Origin: Bacteroidales bacterium
GTDB taxonomy: Bacteria; Bacteroidota; Bacteroidia; Bacteroidales; Tenuifilaceae
NCBI GenBank assembly: GCA_013141385.1
Contig: JABFRB010000043.1
Location: forward strand, 1 to 64,000
Direction: 5' to 3'
DNA: 64,000 bases
Made by a program: the position numbers and the translations under genes. Positions 1 to 7,624 of this stretch are shown here, piece by piece (the first letter of the stretch is position 1; every line of letters starts with the position of its first letter). The notes under the pieces were generated by a model. The model did no database searches and had not been told where the DNA came from. It was given only the letters and a program-made list of their open reading frames with translations.

Positions 1-525
1 AAGGGTAGCTGCAATTGAGCTACCCCTAGATAACCTTTGGCTTAACTTTTGCCGTCGGTCGTTATTTGGCAACACAAAAATAATTATTCTATTTTACTTG
101 CATATGTCTTAGAATGCTGAGCTCACTACGTTCGGTTCGCAAGCTCAGTTCTAACTATTCAAAACATTATAGTTGTTGAAAAGTTCCTCGTCATGTTGAT
201 ATAAAGTCTTGTAAATATTGGCTTTTGAAAAAAAAATCCTTCAGATTTTGAATTTGCTGAATCCATTAAACCTGAAGGGTTATGAAAGATAAAGCAATGG
301 CAATTTACATTTTTATCGATGATATTCTGTTTCAAAAAGATGAAGTCGAAGACTTGCCTAGCGGAGAATAAAACATCATCTCTATAAAAAACGAAAACCC
401 TGAAGTATGCCGAAGCAGGGACAACAGGGAATAACACCGCAAGTATATAACATGTTTTGATAAAATATAGCATATTATAGACCTATTTTGTATTATTTTG
501 CATAAAACATCAGGTCAACATGAGA
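1..525. other. Gene-poor left edge with two small hairpins
   Basis: No convincing gene is seen here. Two perfect short inverted repeats are visible: an 8-bp stem at 3-10/18-25 with a 7-base loop, and a 7-bp stem at 117-123/142-148. The first could be a terminator for a gene outside the window, although no T-run follows it on the + strand. The second resembles the small palindromic repeats found elsewhere in the window. An open frame on the minus strand at 159-473 has no recognisable domain and unusual composition, so it was not called. Confidence 0.4.
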
Positions 526-822
526 TTAATACCTCTTTCTTTTTGGATGTTGCCTATTGTCGAAGAAGTTTAACAGAATGATTTTATCGTCCTTGATTTT
601 ATAAAAGAGAGTTATTTGCTTAACAATTACAAAACCTCGAATATTCCTTTCCGCATGTTCCAAACTTCCGATTTCTGGGAATTCAATTAGAATATCAAGA
701 AAATCATATACTTTTTTCACAAAAGCTTTTGTTACAGCCTTACCCCATTCCTTCTAAATATAGTCAATAATTTTATCGAATTTTTTGTCAGCTCTCTTAG
801 ACCAATAAATGGTTAAAGCCAT
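526..822 (-). pseudogene. RelE/ParE-type toxin, interrupted by an in-frame TAG
   Basis: Read from the ATG at 822, the minus strand gives a 98-residue RelE/ParE-fold protein starting MALTIYWSKRADKKFDKIID. A single TAG falls after the first 22 residues and before KEWGKAV. The frame is otherwise continuous to 526 (297 nt, 99 codons with stop). The C-terminal part keeps family features: the hydrophobic strand FVIVKQITLFYKI followed by IILLNFFDNRQ. The start overlaps the antitoxin gene by 10 nt, the usual translational coupling. Seen: the stop codon and full frame. Inferred: an mRNA-interferase or gyrase-type toxin, now probably inactive. A downstream start could give only the C-terminal 64 residues, which would lack the N-terminal strand and helices. 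A sequencing error is possible. Confidence 0.75.
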
Positions 823-1055
823 TTCTTATGCTTTTTTTGGATTTCGGTATGGGAAATTAGATTCGATGGGTCGTTTGATTCAATATCTGCCCGAATGAGT
901 TCTTCTTGCTCCTCTTTGGTGAGTCTTCCCCAAAGTTTTCCATCGGCTCTCTCATTCGTTCTTGCCATTATTGCATAGAACTTCGATAGTATATCATCAT
1001 TGTTTATACTATCTATAAGGTGATGGAAATTATTTTTCAGTTCTATGGTAGTCAT
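813..1055 (-). CDS. Antitoxin of the RelE/ParE module
   Basis: An 80-residue protein when started at ATG 1055 (MTTIELKNNFHHLID); an upstream in-frame start at 1076 adds seven residues but fits the family less well. It is the small charged antitoxin type typically encoded just upstream of RelE/ParE toxins, with an amphipathic N-terminal helix and a Glu-rich middle (TKEEQEELIRADIES) that would wrap the toxin. It overlaps the toxin start by 10 nt. With the partner toxin carrying a premature stop, this antitoxin may be an orphan. Function is inferred from size, position and composition; the precise antitoxin family is not certain. Confidence 0.7.
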   Translation of the reverse strand: MTTIELKNNFHHLIDSINNDDILSKFYAIMARTNERADGKLWGRLTKEEQEELIRADIESNDPSNLISHTEIQKKHKKWL

Positions 1056-1180
1056 GTTTTTTTTCCAAATATACAAATCTTGGTTAAAAAAGGCAATTGA
1101 TATCAGTCATTCAATACGCATTAGCCCATGCTAAAGAGTACTTGTAAACTTAGCACCTACACGGATGCTTGTTTTTATTT

Positions 1181-1244
1181 GAATTAGTGCGGTTTAAAAC
1201 CGCTATTTAGAGAAGACAAAGTCGCAGATTTCGCCTAACGAGGA
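1181..1244 (+). repeat. REP-like dispersed repeat, copy A
   Basis: This 64-bp sequence runs from gaattagtgcggtttaaaac to cgcctaacgagg. It contains the palindrome gcggtttaaaaccgc and is nearly the same as 5346-5409. A degenerate inverted copy lies at 52537-52599. It sits between two toxin-antitoxin modules, immediately downstream of the PIN toxin gene. It is a palindromic intergenic repeat; no transposase for it is visible in the window. Confidence 0.75.
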
Positions 1245-1261
1245 GTTGTGCGTTCTCACAT

Positions 1262-1681
1262 TTATTCTATCATATAGTCAGTCCAATAATCTTTAGGACA
1301 TAAAATCTTAGTTCCCTTGTATTCATTCATGGTAAAGTCATTGGTATTACCTGTAATTAGAAAATCAGCGTTACAGGTTTCTGCAAGTTCCAGAAGTTTG
1401 TTATCGTCGGAATCGCTTATTATTTTTAATCGAATTGTTGGATAATATTTGGTTGCTCTTTTCTCAATATCTATAAGTAAAGCCTGAGCATTTGAGATAA
1501 AATCAGGAAATTTTGAGAATTTCTTTCTATTCAGCACATTATAATACTCTGCGAATAGTTCATCAGAAAGGCAAAGTTGAATGTAGTCGTTAGAGAATAA
1601 TTCCTGAACAATGTGATAAGGATAACTACGCTGAATTAGCGCAGAAACAAGAACATTGGTGTCAACTACGATTTTTTGCAT
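1262..1681 (-). CDS. PIN-domain toxin (putative ribonuclease, VapC-like)
   Basis: The 139-residue protein starts at ATG 1681 (MQKIVVDTNVLVSALI), which places the first catalytic Asp in the usual VDTN motif at residue 7. Further acidic residues of the PIN site are seen in LSDELFAEY, in SDSDDNKLLELA and in DFLITGNTNDF. This matches the COG1569-type 'PIN family toxin' proteins, which are Mg2+-dependent RNases. It overlaps its antitoxin gene by 20 nt. A longer start at 1717 would add a basic leader lying entirely within the antitoxin and is unlikely. The RNA target cannot be predicted. Confidence 0.85.
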   Translation of the reverse strand: MQKIVVDTNVLVSALIQRSYPYHIVQELFSNDYIQLCLSDELFAEYYNVLNRKKFSKFPDFISNAQALLIDIEKRATKYYPTIRLKIISDSDDNKLLELAETCNADFLITGNTNDFTMNEYKGTKILCPKDYWTDYMIE

Positions 1682-1889
1682 TTTTCCTAACCGCTTTAAC
1701 TTCTTTAGTGATTTCATCCATTGTCATTCCTGAAAGCCCAAATTTTTCTGCAAGCTTCAAACTTTCATTAAGTCTTTGTTTCGACAACTCTCTGCTTACA
1801 ATATCCAAAAAGTCAGAAAATGAAAGACTTGACTTTAAACCGAACTTATCGAATTCAAGGTCTGATACTGAAACATTTATTGTTTTCAT
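1662..1889 (-). CDS. Antitoxin of the PIN-domain module
   Basis: A 75-residue protein. Its N-terminus (MKTINVSVSDLEFDKFG) resembles the ribbon-helix-helix strand and helix of antitoxins that accompany PIN toxins. A charged helical C-terminus (MTMDEITKEVKAVRKNAKNR) is the likely toxin-binding segment. It lies directly upstream of and overlaps the PIN gene. It probably also represses its own promoter, as is common for the family. The assignment rests on arrangement and fold-like pattern rather than on a specific family match. Confidence 0.75.
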   Translation of the reverse strand: MKTINVSVSDLEFDKFGLKSSLSFSDFLDIVSRELSKQRLNESLKLAEKFGLSGMTMDEITKEVKAVRKNAKNRS

Positions 1890-1917
1890 GATTAAAGCAA
1901 TTATCGTTATCTTCTAA

Positions 1918-2258
1918 TCCCAAATATACAAATTTTTCAAGATCCTTAATTATTTTGAAAAGCAAGCTTGTGAGTTTAACCATCATATCCAACTACAACC
2001 TGCCCCAATAGTACGCCACAGGTGCGCTCCGCTAACCTATGCCAAACCCAATGATTTTTGTTTTAGTTACTTTTAGCCTCTGGCGAACGGGGGGTCTCAA
2101 CGAGTCTCTTGTAAATAGAAATTCCCTTCAAAACCATAAAAACACTTGTAAAAAGCATTTTATTGTTTTGAGGGGAACCCTTAAAGTTAAACTTACCGTC
2201 CCCTAAAAGGCATAACTTTCTATGTATTTCGGCTTGGTATTAACTCTCATTGAACTAT
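1918..2258. other. Intergenic region with a dispersed repeat
   Basis: No gene is seen. Positions 1999-2098 share a long imperfect match with 5236-5328, including ccaaacccaatgatttttgt and gctccgctaac. The rest is AT-rich and separates the PIN module from the lipoprotein gene. Confidence 0.6.
1999..2098. repeat. Dispersed repeat, type 2, copy A
   Basis: About 100 bp similar to 5236-5328. Shared blocks include gctccgctaacctat and ccaaacccaatgatttttgt. In the 5.3-kb copy this block is followed within 20 bp by the REP-like repeat seen at 1181-1244. The two blocks are therefore probably parts of one composite repeat, split here by the PIN toxin-antitoxin module. Confidence 0.65.
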
Positions 2259-3425
2259 TTATTGCCTGCAATCAAGAGAATAGGTACCATCACCTAGCGA
2301 TTTGGCTGAAAAAGCATATCCCATACCTGATCTGTACATTATAATATCACTATAACCGTCGTTGTTGTAATCTAAAGAAATAATACGATCTCTTAAGTCA
2401 TGTAAATCAAAACCAGCAATGCCTTCATTATGGTAAACAGTGGTAAACGTTCCATCACCATTTGATTTTAATAGGTAGCAGGCTGAGCCACGAGGCCGAT
2501 AACACATTATATCGTCTTTGCCATCACCATTATAATCTAACGCAATAGCTTTATCTTGTATTTGGTCAAAATTATAGCCTCCTATACCGTTACCATTTTT
2601 ATAAATATTTGTAAATGTTCCATCTCCATTAGATTTTTGAATATAAACTGTTGGCTTGCTTCCAGTCCTATAACACATTACATCATCTTTGCCATCGCCA
2701 TCATAATCTAATGCTATAGCTAAATCCTGAACTTGGTCAAAATTAAAACCAGCCAGACCATTACTACTTTTTAATATTGCTTCGAATGTTCCATCACCAT
2801 TCCCTTGTAGCAAATATACAGCTTTGTTACCAGGTCGAAAGAACATTAGATCCATCTTTTTGTCTCCATTAAAATCTAATGCAATAGCTCTATCACAACG
2901 ATAGGTAAAATCATAACCACCCATACCATTATTACTTGTATAAGTGGCTGTAAATGTTCCATCTCCATTCGACCTCTCCAAAACCACTTTTCTTGACCCA
3001 GGACTATAGCACATTAAATCGTCTTTACCGTCTCCATCAAAATCAATAGTTATAGCCTGATCATCACTAATAGTTGAATTACCATAGTAATTTGCAAAAC
3101 TAAAGCCATCTAAACCATCCTTGAGAAAAAATACATTAGTAAAAGATCCATCTTTCAGACTTCTATTCAAACAAACCCTACCCAGGCCCGGACGAAACAA
3201 TAATATGTCTTTTATACCGTCACCATTATAATCCAGCGAAATTATTTGGTCATTGTCAGCCCATAAAGTAAATGGACCTGAAATTATTCCATTAACATAA
3301 GATGATTCGTCTACGATGCTCTTTAACATACGATTGTTCTTAGGGACTTGTTGTAAATTCGGATCTTTTGCACAACTAAAGAAGGTAAGAAAAAAAATAA
3401 TCCACAAAAAATCCAATTTATTCAT
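2259..3425 (-). CDS. FG-GAP/VCBS-repeat lipoprotein
   Basis: A 388-residue exported protein. The N-terminus is a lipoprotein signal with the lipid-attachment Cys at residue 18 (LTFFSC). The rest is made of about six roughly 50-residue repeats. Each combines a calcium-binding-like loop (for example DFDGDGKDDLMCY) with a following SNGDGTF turn, the pattern of FG-GAP/VCBS blades that form a beta-propeller. The protein is probably surface- or periplasm-anchored and could bind a ligand or host/substrate polymer, but no enzymatic domain is present. It is a single-gene unit with no functional link to its neighbours. Confidence 0.85.
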   Translation of the reverse strand: MNKLDFLWIIFFLTFFSCAKDPNLQQVPKNNRMLKSIVDESSYVNGIISGPFTLWADNDQIISLDYNGDGIKDILLFRPGLGRVCLNRSLKDGSFTNVFFLKDGLDGFSFANYYGNSTISDDQAITIDFDGDGKDDLMCYSPGSRKVVLERSNGDGTFTATYTSNNGMGGYDFTYRCDRAIALDFNGDKKMDLMFFRPGNKAVYLLQGNGDGTFEAILKSSNGLAGFNFDQVQDLAIALDYDGDGKDDVMCYRTGSKPTVYIQKSNGDGTFTNIYKNGNGIGGYNFDQIQDKAIALDYNGDGKDDIMCYRPRGSACYLLKSNGDGTFTTVYHNEGIAGFDLHDLRDRIISLDYNNDGYSDIIMYRSGMGYAFSAKSLGDGTYSLDCRQ

Positions 3426-3624
3426 ACATCAAAATTTAATAAAGTACCTACTCTTACGATTTTTGGTTTTCTCGTCTTACTCTTTTAAGGATTTTCAGAA
3501 ACCTCCCTTATTCTATGTTAGACTGAATTATTCAAAGGTTAAAAAACATCAAAACGCTAACTTCAAAGTTAGTTCTGAGGATATACTGTGTAGTATCAAT
3601 TCTAAATGCTCGCTTATTTAATCA

Positions 3625-4479
3625 CTACATTATTTTTTCGAATGATTTCGACACGCAATCAAGGCTAAAATCAACATCATTCAATTCCGTTTCTTTCTCA
3701 AATATTACAAAGGTGTGTTTGTTCAATAAATTCTTAGGATTAATATTGGTTTTTAGAAGTTCGGCATATACTTTTCGCTTATATGATTTAGGTATTTCTT
3801 TATGCTTTTTAATGTTTTTAAAATATCGCACATAAGAACTTATAAAGATGATAGGGTAGAAAAACAGAAAGAGTAACAGGGAACTCTTACTTAACCGTAA
3901 ATATTTAATTTCCTTAATCTTAAACCCTGAGAGTTTTGCAATTACTCTTAATTTTTGTAAACCTACTAGGAAAATGTGTCCGTAATAAATTTCCTTAGTT
4001 ACATTTTTGTCTGACATCCATATATCATCTATTTCGTTTGGCGGCATTAGTTTGGTGTTTTCACTTTCAAACAATAAATAGCTGAATTTGGATGCTAAAT
4101 TGGAATACGAGGGTGTTGTAATTAGAAGTTTTCCATTCAGTTTCAAAACGCGGTTAAATTCTTTAAATGTCTTTGTTTGATCGCTAAAATGTTCAATGCC
4201 TTCTTGACATATTAGCATATCAGCATAATTATTAGTTACAGGAATTTTATCAACAATATCAGCACGCTTACACTCTATATCTTTTAGCATGAAATACTCA
4301 GGGAACAAATCATAAGCCTCAACTTTTGCACCATTCTCTAATAATATTTCGGTTGTAGCACCATTTCCCGCTGGTACGTCAATTACAATACGATTTCTTA
4401 ATTCTTCCCTTATACCATCCAAATATTTTTTTACATAAAATTTTGGACTTTTGGGATTGTTCACATAGTTATCAATCAT
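3625..4479 (-). CDS. Class I SAM-dependent methyltransferase
   Basis: A 284-residue cytosolic protein. SAM motif I is seen as DVPAGNGATTE (residues 34-44), with the acidic residue of the second strand in EAYDLF. A Methyltransf_11-like stretch follows (MLICQEGIEHFSDQ, then FNRVLKLNGKLLITTPSY). A hydrophobic segment near residues 205-222 (LLLFLFFYPIIFISSYV) may touch the membrane, as in methyltransferases acting on lipids or glycan precursors. The substrate is unknown. The gene is AT-rich, alone on its strand segment, and lies in the accessory region between repeats. Confidence 0.8.
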   Translation of the reverse strand: MIDNYVNNPKSPKFYVKKYLDGIREELRNRIVIDVPAGNGATTEILLENGAKVEAYDLFPEYFMLKDIECKRADIVDKIPVTNNYADMLICQEGIEHFSDQTKTFKEFNRVLKLNGKLLITTPSYSNLASKFSYLLFESENTKLMPPNEIDDIWMSDKNVTKEIYYGHIFLVGLQKLRVIAKLSGFKIKEIKYLRLSKSSLLLFLFFYPIIFISSYVRYFKNIKKHKEIPKSYKRKVYAELLKTNINPKNLLNKHTFVIFEKETELNDVDFSLDCVSKSFEKIM

Positions 4480-4986
4480 TTTTTAAACATTTTAATATGA
4501 AGTTAATTGTTTTTCTGATTATACAAAACCAGAAGTTGTTTTTTGTCGACTTATAATTTGTTAAAAAAAGTTAATTTAATTGATTCTGCTTCTTAACTAC
4601 CTCAAAACAATAGGCATTTTATATGAACTGTTAGATTGAATCAATTATCATAAACTTACGCATACTCATTACAACCACCTCGTTATGGGTGCAGGAAAAA
4701 CAAATTCAATTCTATTCAAAACTGCTAATTTCTGAATTGATTGAAATTTTAGGAACCCATCAAAAAATTTAATTGTTTTTTTGCTATGGTGATAGTCAAT
4801 AGTTAACCAATAAATTTAGAAACGAACTCTGCATAGCGAATTGCTTTTGTATTCGTTTCCAAATTTTTTAAGCGATAAATTAGAAAATAAAGTTGCAACA
4901 ACGAATATCATTTGTAATAATGATACTATTCAATCACCACTAACTACCAGATTGGTTGCCTTGTGCAAATGTATATAATTATTCAT

Positions 4987-5126
4987 TAAAACCTCACCCT
5001 TATCATCACCCTCAAATCATTCTTTTGGTTGCTGCTGATTAGGTCGAGGCCTTGGCCTATTTCATTAACATCGGAGTAGTAGGTTTGTGACCAACGTAGC
5101 CAGCAATCGATACGGCTTGTTGGGCT
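4987..5126 (-). pseudogene. Displaced 3' end of the helix-hairpin-helix gene (direct repeat)
   Basis: These 140 bp align without gaps to 8894-9033, the last ~46 codons of the helix-hairpin-helix protein gene, at roughly 90 percent identity by eye. Orientation is the same, so the two copies form direct repeats around the radical SAM/TIR operon. Homology ends abruptly at both sides of the copy. The simplest reading is an original gene tail displaced when a block of DNA bringing its own replacement tail inserted at the gene's 3' end. A segmental duplication is the alternative. Confidence 0.75.
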
Positions 5127-5235
5127 TTATGTAATAAGAGTTTTTTTATTAACTCGGGTTGGATATCTTTGTTAAAAAAATAAAGTCTCTGTTTTCATTT
5201 AGCAGTTGTATTGAAGGTCTTGAGTTATGGCTCAG

Positions 5236-5409
5236 CCTGCCACAATAGAACGATGCAGATATGCTCCGCTAACCTATACCAAACCCAATGATTTTTGTGT
5301 TAGTTGTTTACAGTCTCGGGCAAACGCAGTATGGCTTGTTTTTTTGAATTAGTGCGGTTTAAAACCGCTATTTAAAAACGACGAAGTCGCAGACTTTGCC
5401 TAGCGGGGG
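5236..5409 (+). repeat. Composite dispersed repeat (type 2 block plus REP-like block)
   Basis: 5236-5328 matches 1999-2098, and 5346-5409 matches 1181-1244 almost exactly, including the gcggtttaaaaccgc palindrome and the cgaagtcgcaga block. The two blocks are adjacent only here. The repeat lies between the displaced gene tail and the TIR gene, so it is within or at the edge of the putative island. Confidence 0.75.
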
Positions 5410-5460
5410 CGAATTTATGCTCCGCTAAACTTTGTCACAATTGGACTTTATTCTTTATCG

Positions 5461-5895
5461 TTAAAATATTAAGCATTTAATCCCATTAACAACATTTAAC
5501 CACCCTTCATCAATAATATTCCAAGTAATAATTGGTTTGCCATCAATTGGTAATGCCTTTAATATACCAAACGGTGCAGTATGCCAATCACACGGTCTAA
5601 GAATAATAGGAATTACTCTTGCTTCTTTATTTTCATGCCTCTTCATCGCAATTTCCATTTCAATACCCCAGCAAAAATCAGAATTAATAAAATTTACACT
5701 AATTAGTAAGATAATAATATTTGCAGAATTTATATTATCCAAAATGGATTGTTTCCATTCATCTCCTGAATCAATCATTTGATCATGCCATTGAAATAAT
5801 TTTCCTTGACGTTCAAGTAATTTAATATGCGAGATAAAGGAGTCTTTAAAGTCGCTGTCCTTATGAGAATAACTTATAAATAATTTACTTTTCAT
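5461..5895 (-). CDS. Stand-alone TIR-domain protein (putative NADase effector)
   Basis: Started at ATG 5895 (MKSKLFISYSHKDSDF) this is a 144-residue protein consisting only of a TIR domain; a start at 5919 would add eight residues. The strand-A FISYSHKD motif, the WHDQMIDSGDEW loop and the FINSDFCWGIEMEIAM helix are all present. The helix carries Glu79 in the position of the catalytic Glu of NAD-cleaving TIRs. The motif VIPIILRPCDW typical of bacterial TIR_2 proteins follows. Family members are usually fused to sensor domains, whereas this one ends just after the domain. It is the last gene of an operon behind a TIR-TPR protein and a radical SAM protein, so it may be the effector of that system. 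NADase activity is inferred. Confidence 0.8.
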   Translation of the reverse strand: MKSKLFISYSHKDSDFKDSFISHIKLLERQGKLFQWHDQMIDSGDEWKQSILDNINSANIIILLISVNFINSDFCWGIEMEIAMKRHENKEARVIPIILRPCDWHTAPFGILKALPIDGKPIITWNIIDEGWLNVVNGIKCLIF

Positions 5896-5952
5896 TTTAC
5901 ATACTAAATATTTCAACATGAAAAAATATTAATTAGTATTGATAAAAAGCTA

Positions 5953-7614
5953 TTACGGTGTAATAATTTTTGCAATTGCCTCATATTCAAAATATTCTCT
6001 TGTAATAATATTCTTTGAAAGTAGGTCATCAATATAAAATGACACCCTTTTTCGAATTTCAATATTTTTATTATCATCGAGATTCTTCTCTTTGGAGCTA
6101 ATTAAAAGCTCAATTTTTTCAGCCCACCATTTTGCCTCAACCAATTTATAAAGACGTTTAGCCACTTCATAATAATAGTATGTTTCTTGACCATTCTTAC
6201 TTCTCATAGTGGCAATCCACTCATGACTTTGGGCAATTCGAAAAAAATCTGAAGTGGAAACACCATCCATCATTGCAGAAAAAAAGAATCTTTCTGCATC
6301 TTCAATTTGTCCCAATTGAAAATAACACTGACCAATACTTAATGAAATTGAAAAGATTTCTCGAATTTCATCTGCTTCCTTAGCTATGTTTGAAGCTTCT
6401 TTTAGCAAAGGCAGAGCTTTAACTGGAAATTTTAAAGCAAGATAAACTTGCGCAATTCTATGTTTTGCATAACCAATACCTCTTAAGTTATCATATTTCA
6501 ATGAAAGTGACAATCCTTCTTCTGCATGTTTAAGTGCAGATATATAGTCATTTGAAGATATATTACAACTAGAAAGGCTTCCTAATGCTATTCCTAGATG
6601 TCGATTAATTTTATTCTTTTCATCTTCATTTTTTTCATATATAGCAAGTTCTCTTAATCCTATTGTAGATTCTGAAATCAAAGTTGTCGCCAAGTCAAAG
6701 TTGCCAATTCTCCTATAAGTAGAGCCCAAATTTATTTTTAAATTACATTTGGCTATGATATTAGTTATGTCAATAAGTGCTAAAGATTTTTCATAATATT
6801 TAATTGCTTCACGCAGATTACCTTGTTCTTTAAAAATATTTCCAATGCAACTTAAAGATAAGGACAAAAATGTTTTATTGTTATTCTTCTTTGCAATATT
6901 GAATGCGTTAATATAATTCTGATAAGCAGCCGTTTGTGCTCCAGTTTTTTGTTGACATTTACCAGTCTCTATTAATAAGGAACATGTTGTATCTTCATCT
7001 TCGCTGACTTTTGTTCGTAGTAAACTTTCCAGATAAAACCTTGCAAGTTTATTTTGTCCAATTTTTATAAGTTCCTCTATTTCTGTTTTTTTTGATTTTA
7101 TATTTAACAAATCAGAAGGCGAGTAAATTTCTCGAATAAAATTTGCACGTTTAACAATTTCCTCTCTAATAGATTTGTATAAATTATTTTTTCGACCATG
7201 ATCATTAAAATCACTATATATACTTAATCCATAAGGTGGAAAAAAATTTAATCTTCTGAACCAAGAAGAATCATCAATGCTACAATTATAAGCTAAAACA
7301 GGAATTATTTCAAGTTTATTATCTTTAAACTTTTTTTCTATTATTGGAAATAGATGTGTCGTAACAAAATCTGAATCCAACCAAAACTGACTAACAATTA
7401 AAACTAAAATTCTTGATTCTTCAATAAATCTGATTATAGTCTTAATCTCCTCATCTCCCGGTTTAATATCATTCTCAGAATTTACATTGATTCCTTGAAG
7501 TTTAAGTCCTGAAAGATAACCAAGTAGTTCATCATCATTTAAAAAACATCTTTCCGATGAATGACAATGAAAAAATAAATTAATACTACTTGATTTGTTT
7601 TTTAATAGATCCAT
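5953..7614 (-). CDS. TIR-like domain plus tetratricopeptide-repeat protein
   Basis: Start chosen at ATG 7614 (MDLLKNKSSS), 10 nt after the radical SAM stop; an open frame continues to 7677 inside that gene. The product has about 553 residues. Residues ~10-150 form a TIR-like domain (INLFFHCHSSERCFLNDDE, NDIKPGDEEIKTII, RILVLIVSQFWLDSDFV). The Glu expected after SDF in NADase TIRs is replaced (SDFVTTHLFPII), so this copy is probably not catalytic. From ~190 to ~480 there are TPR-type helical repeats (ALSYIGNIF-like, AIKYYEKSLALID, GQCYFQLGQIEDAERFF). TIR-TPR proteins usually act as sensors or scaffolds. Position between the radical SAM gene and the TIR-only gene suggests it recruits or senses for both. 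Confidence 0.8.
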   Translation of the reverse strand: MDLLKNKSSSINLFFHCHSSERCFLNDDELLGYLSGLKLQGINVNSENDIKPGDEEIKTIIRFIEESRILVLIVSQFWLDSDFVTTHLFPIIEKKFKDNKLEIIPVLAYNCSIDDSSWFRRLNFFPPYGLSIYSDFNDHGRKNNLYKSIREEIVKRANFIREIYSPSDLLNIKSKKTEIEELIKIGQNKLARFYLESLLRTKVSEDEDTTCSLLIETGKCQQKTGAQTAAYQNYINAFNIAKKNNNKTFLSLSLSCIGNIFKEQGNLREAIKYYEKSLALIDITNIIAKCNLKINLGSTYRRIGNFDLATTLISESTIGLRELAIYEKNEDEKNKINRHLGIALGSLSSCNISSNDYISALKHAEEGLSLSLKYDNLRGIGYAKHRIAQVYLALKFPVKALPLLKEASNIAKEADEIREIFSISLSIGQCYFQLGQIEDAERFFFSAMMDGVSTSDFFRIAQSHEWIATMRSKNGQETYYYYEVAKRLYKLVEAKWWAEKIELLISSKEKNLDDNKNIEIRKRVSFYIDDLLSKNIITREYFEYEAIAKIITP

Positions 7615-7624
7615 ATTAAAAATC

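Larger units (their letters stand above)
4480..5460. other. 981-bp intergenic region with a gene remnant and repeats
   Basis: No intact gene is seen. 4480-4986 is AT-rich with nothing recognisable. 4987-5126 is a copy of the 3' end of the helix-hairpin-helix gene at 8894-9033. 5236-5328 and 5346-5409 are dispersed repeats. A stem pairs tagcgg at about 5402 with ccgcta near 5425. Confidence 0.7.

Noticed and set aside
282-371. Short plus-strand frame MKDKAMAIYIFIDDILFQKD resembling the start of an IS982-type transposase
   Set aside because: Only about 20 residues look similar and the following sequence shows no transposase motif in any frame.
1233-1250. Integron attC site
   Set aside because: The gcctaac word fits one half-core, but no matching second core at the right distance or integrase was found.
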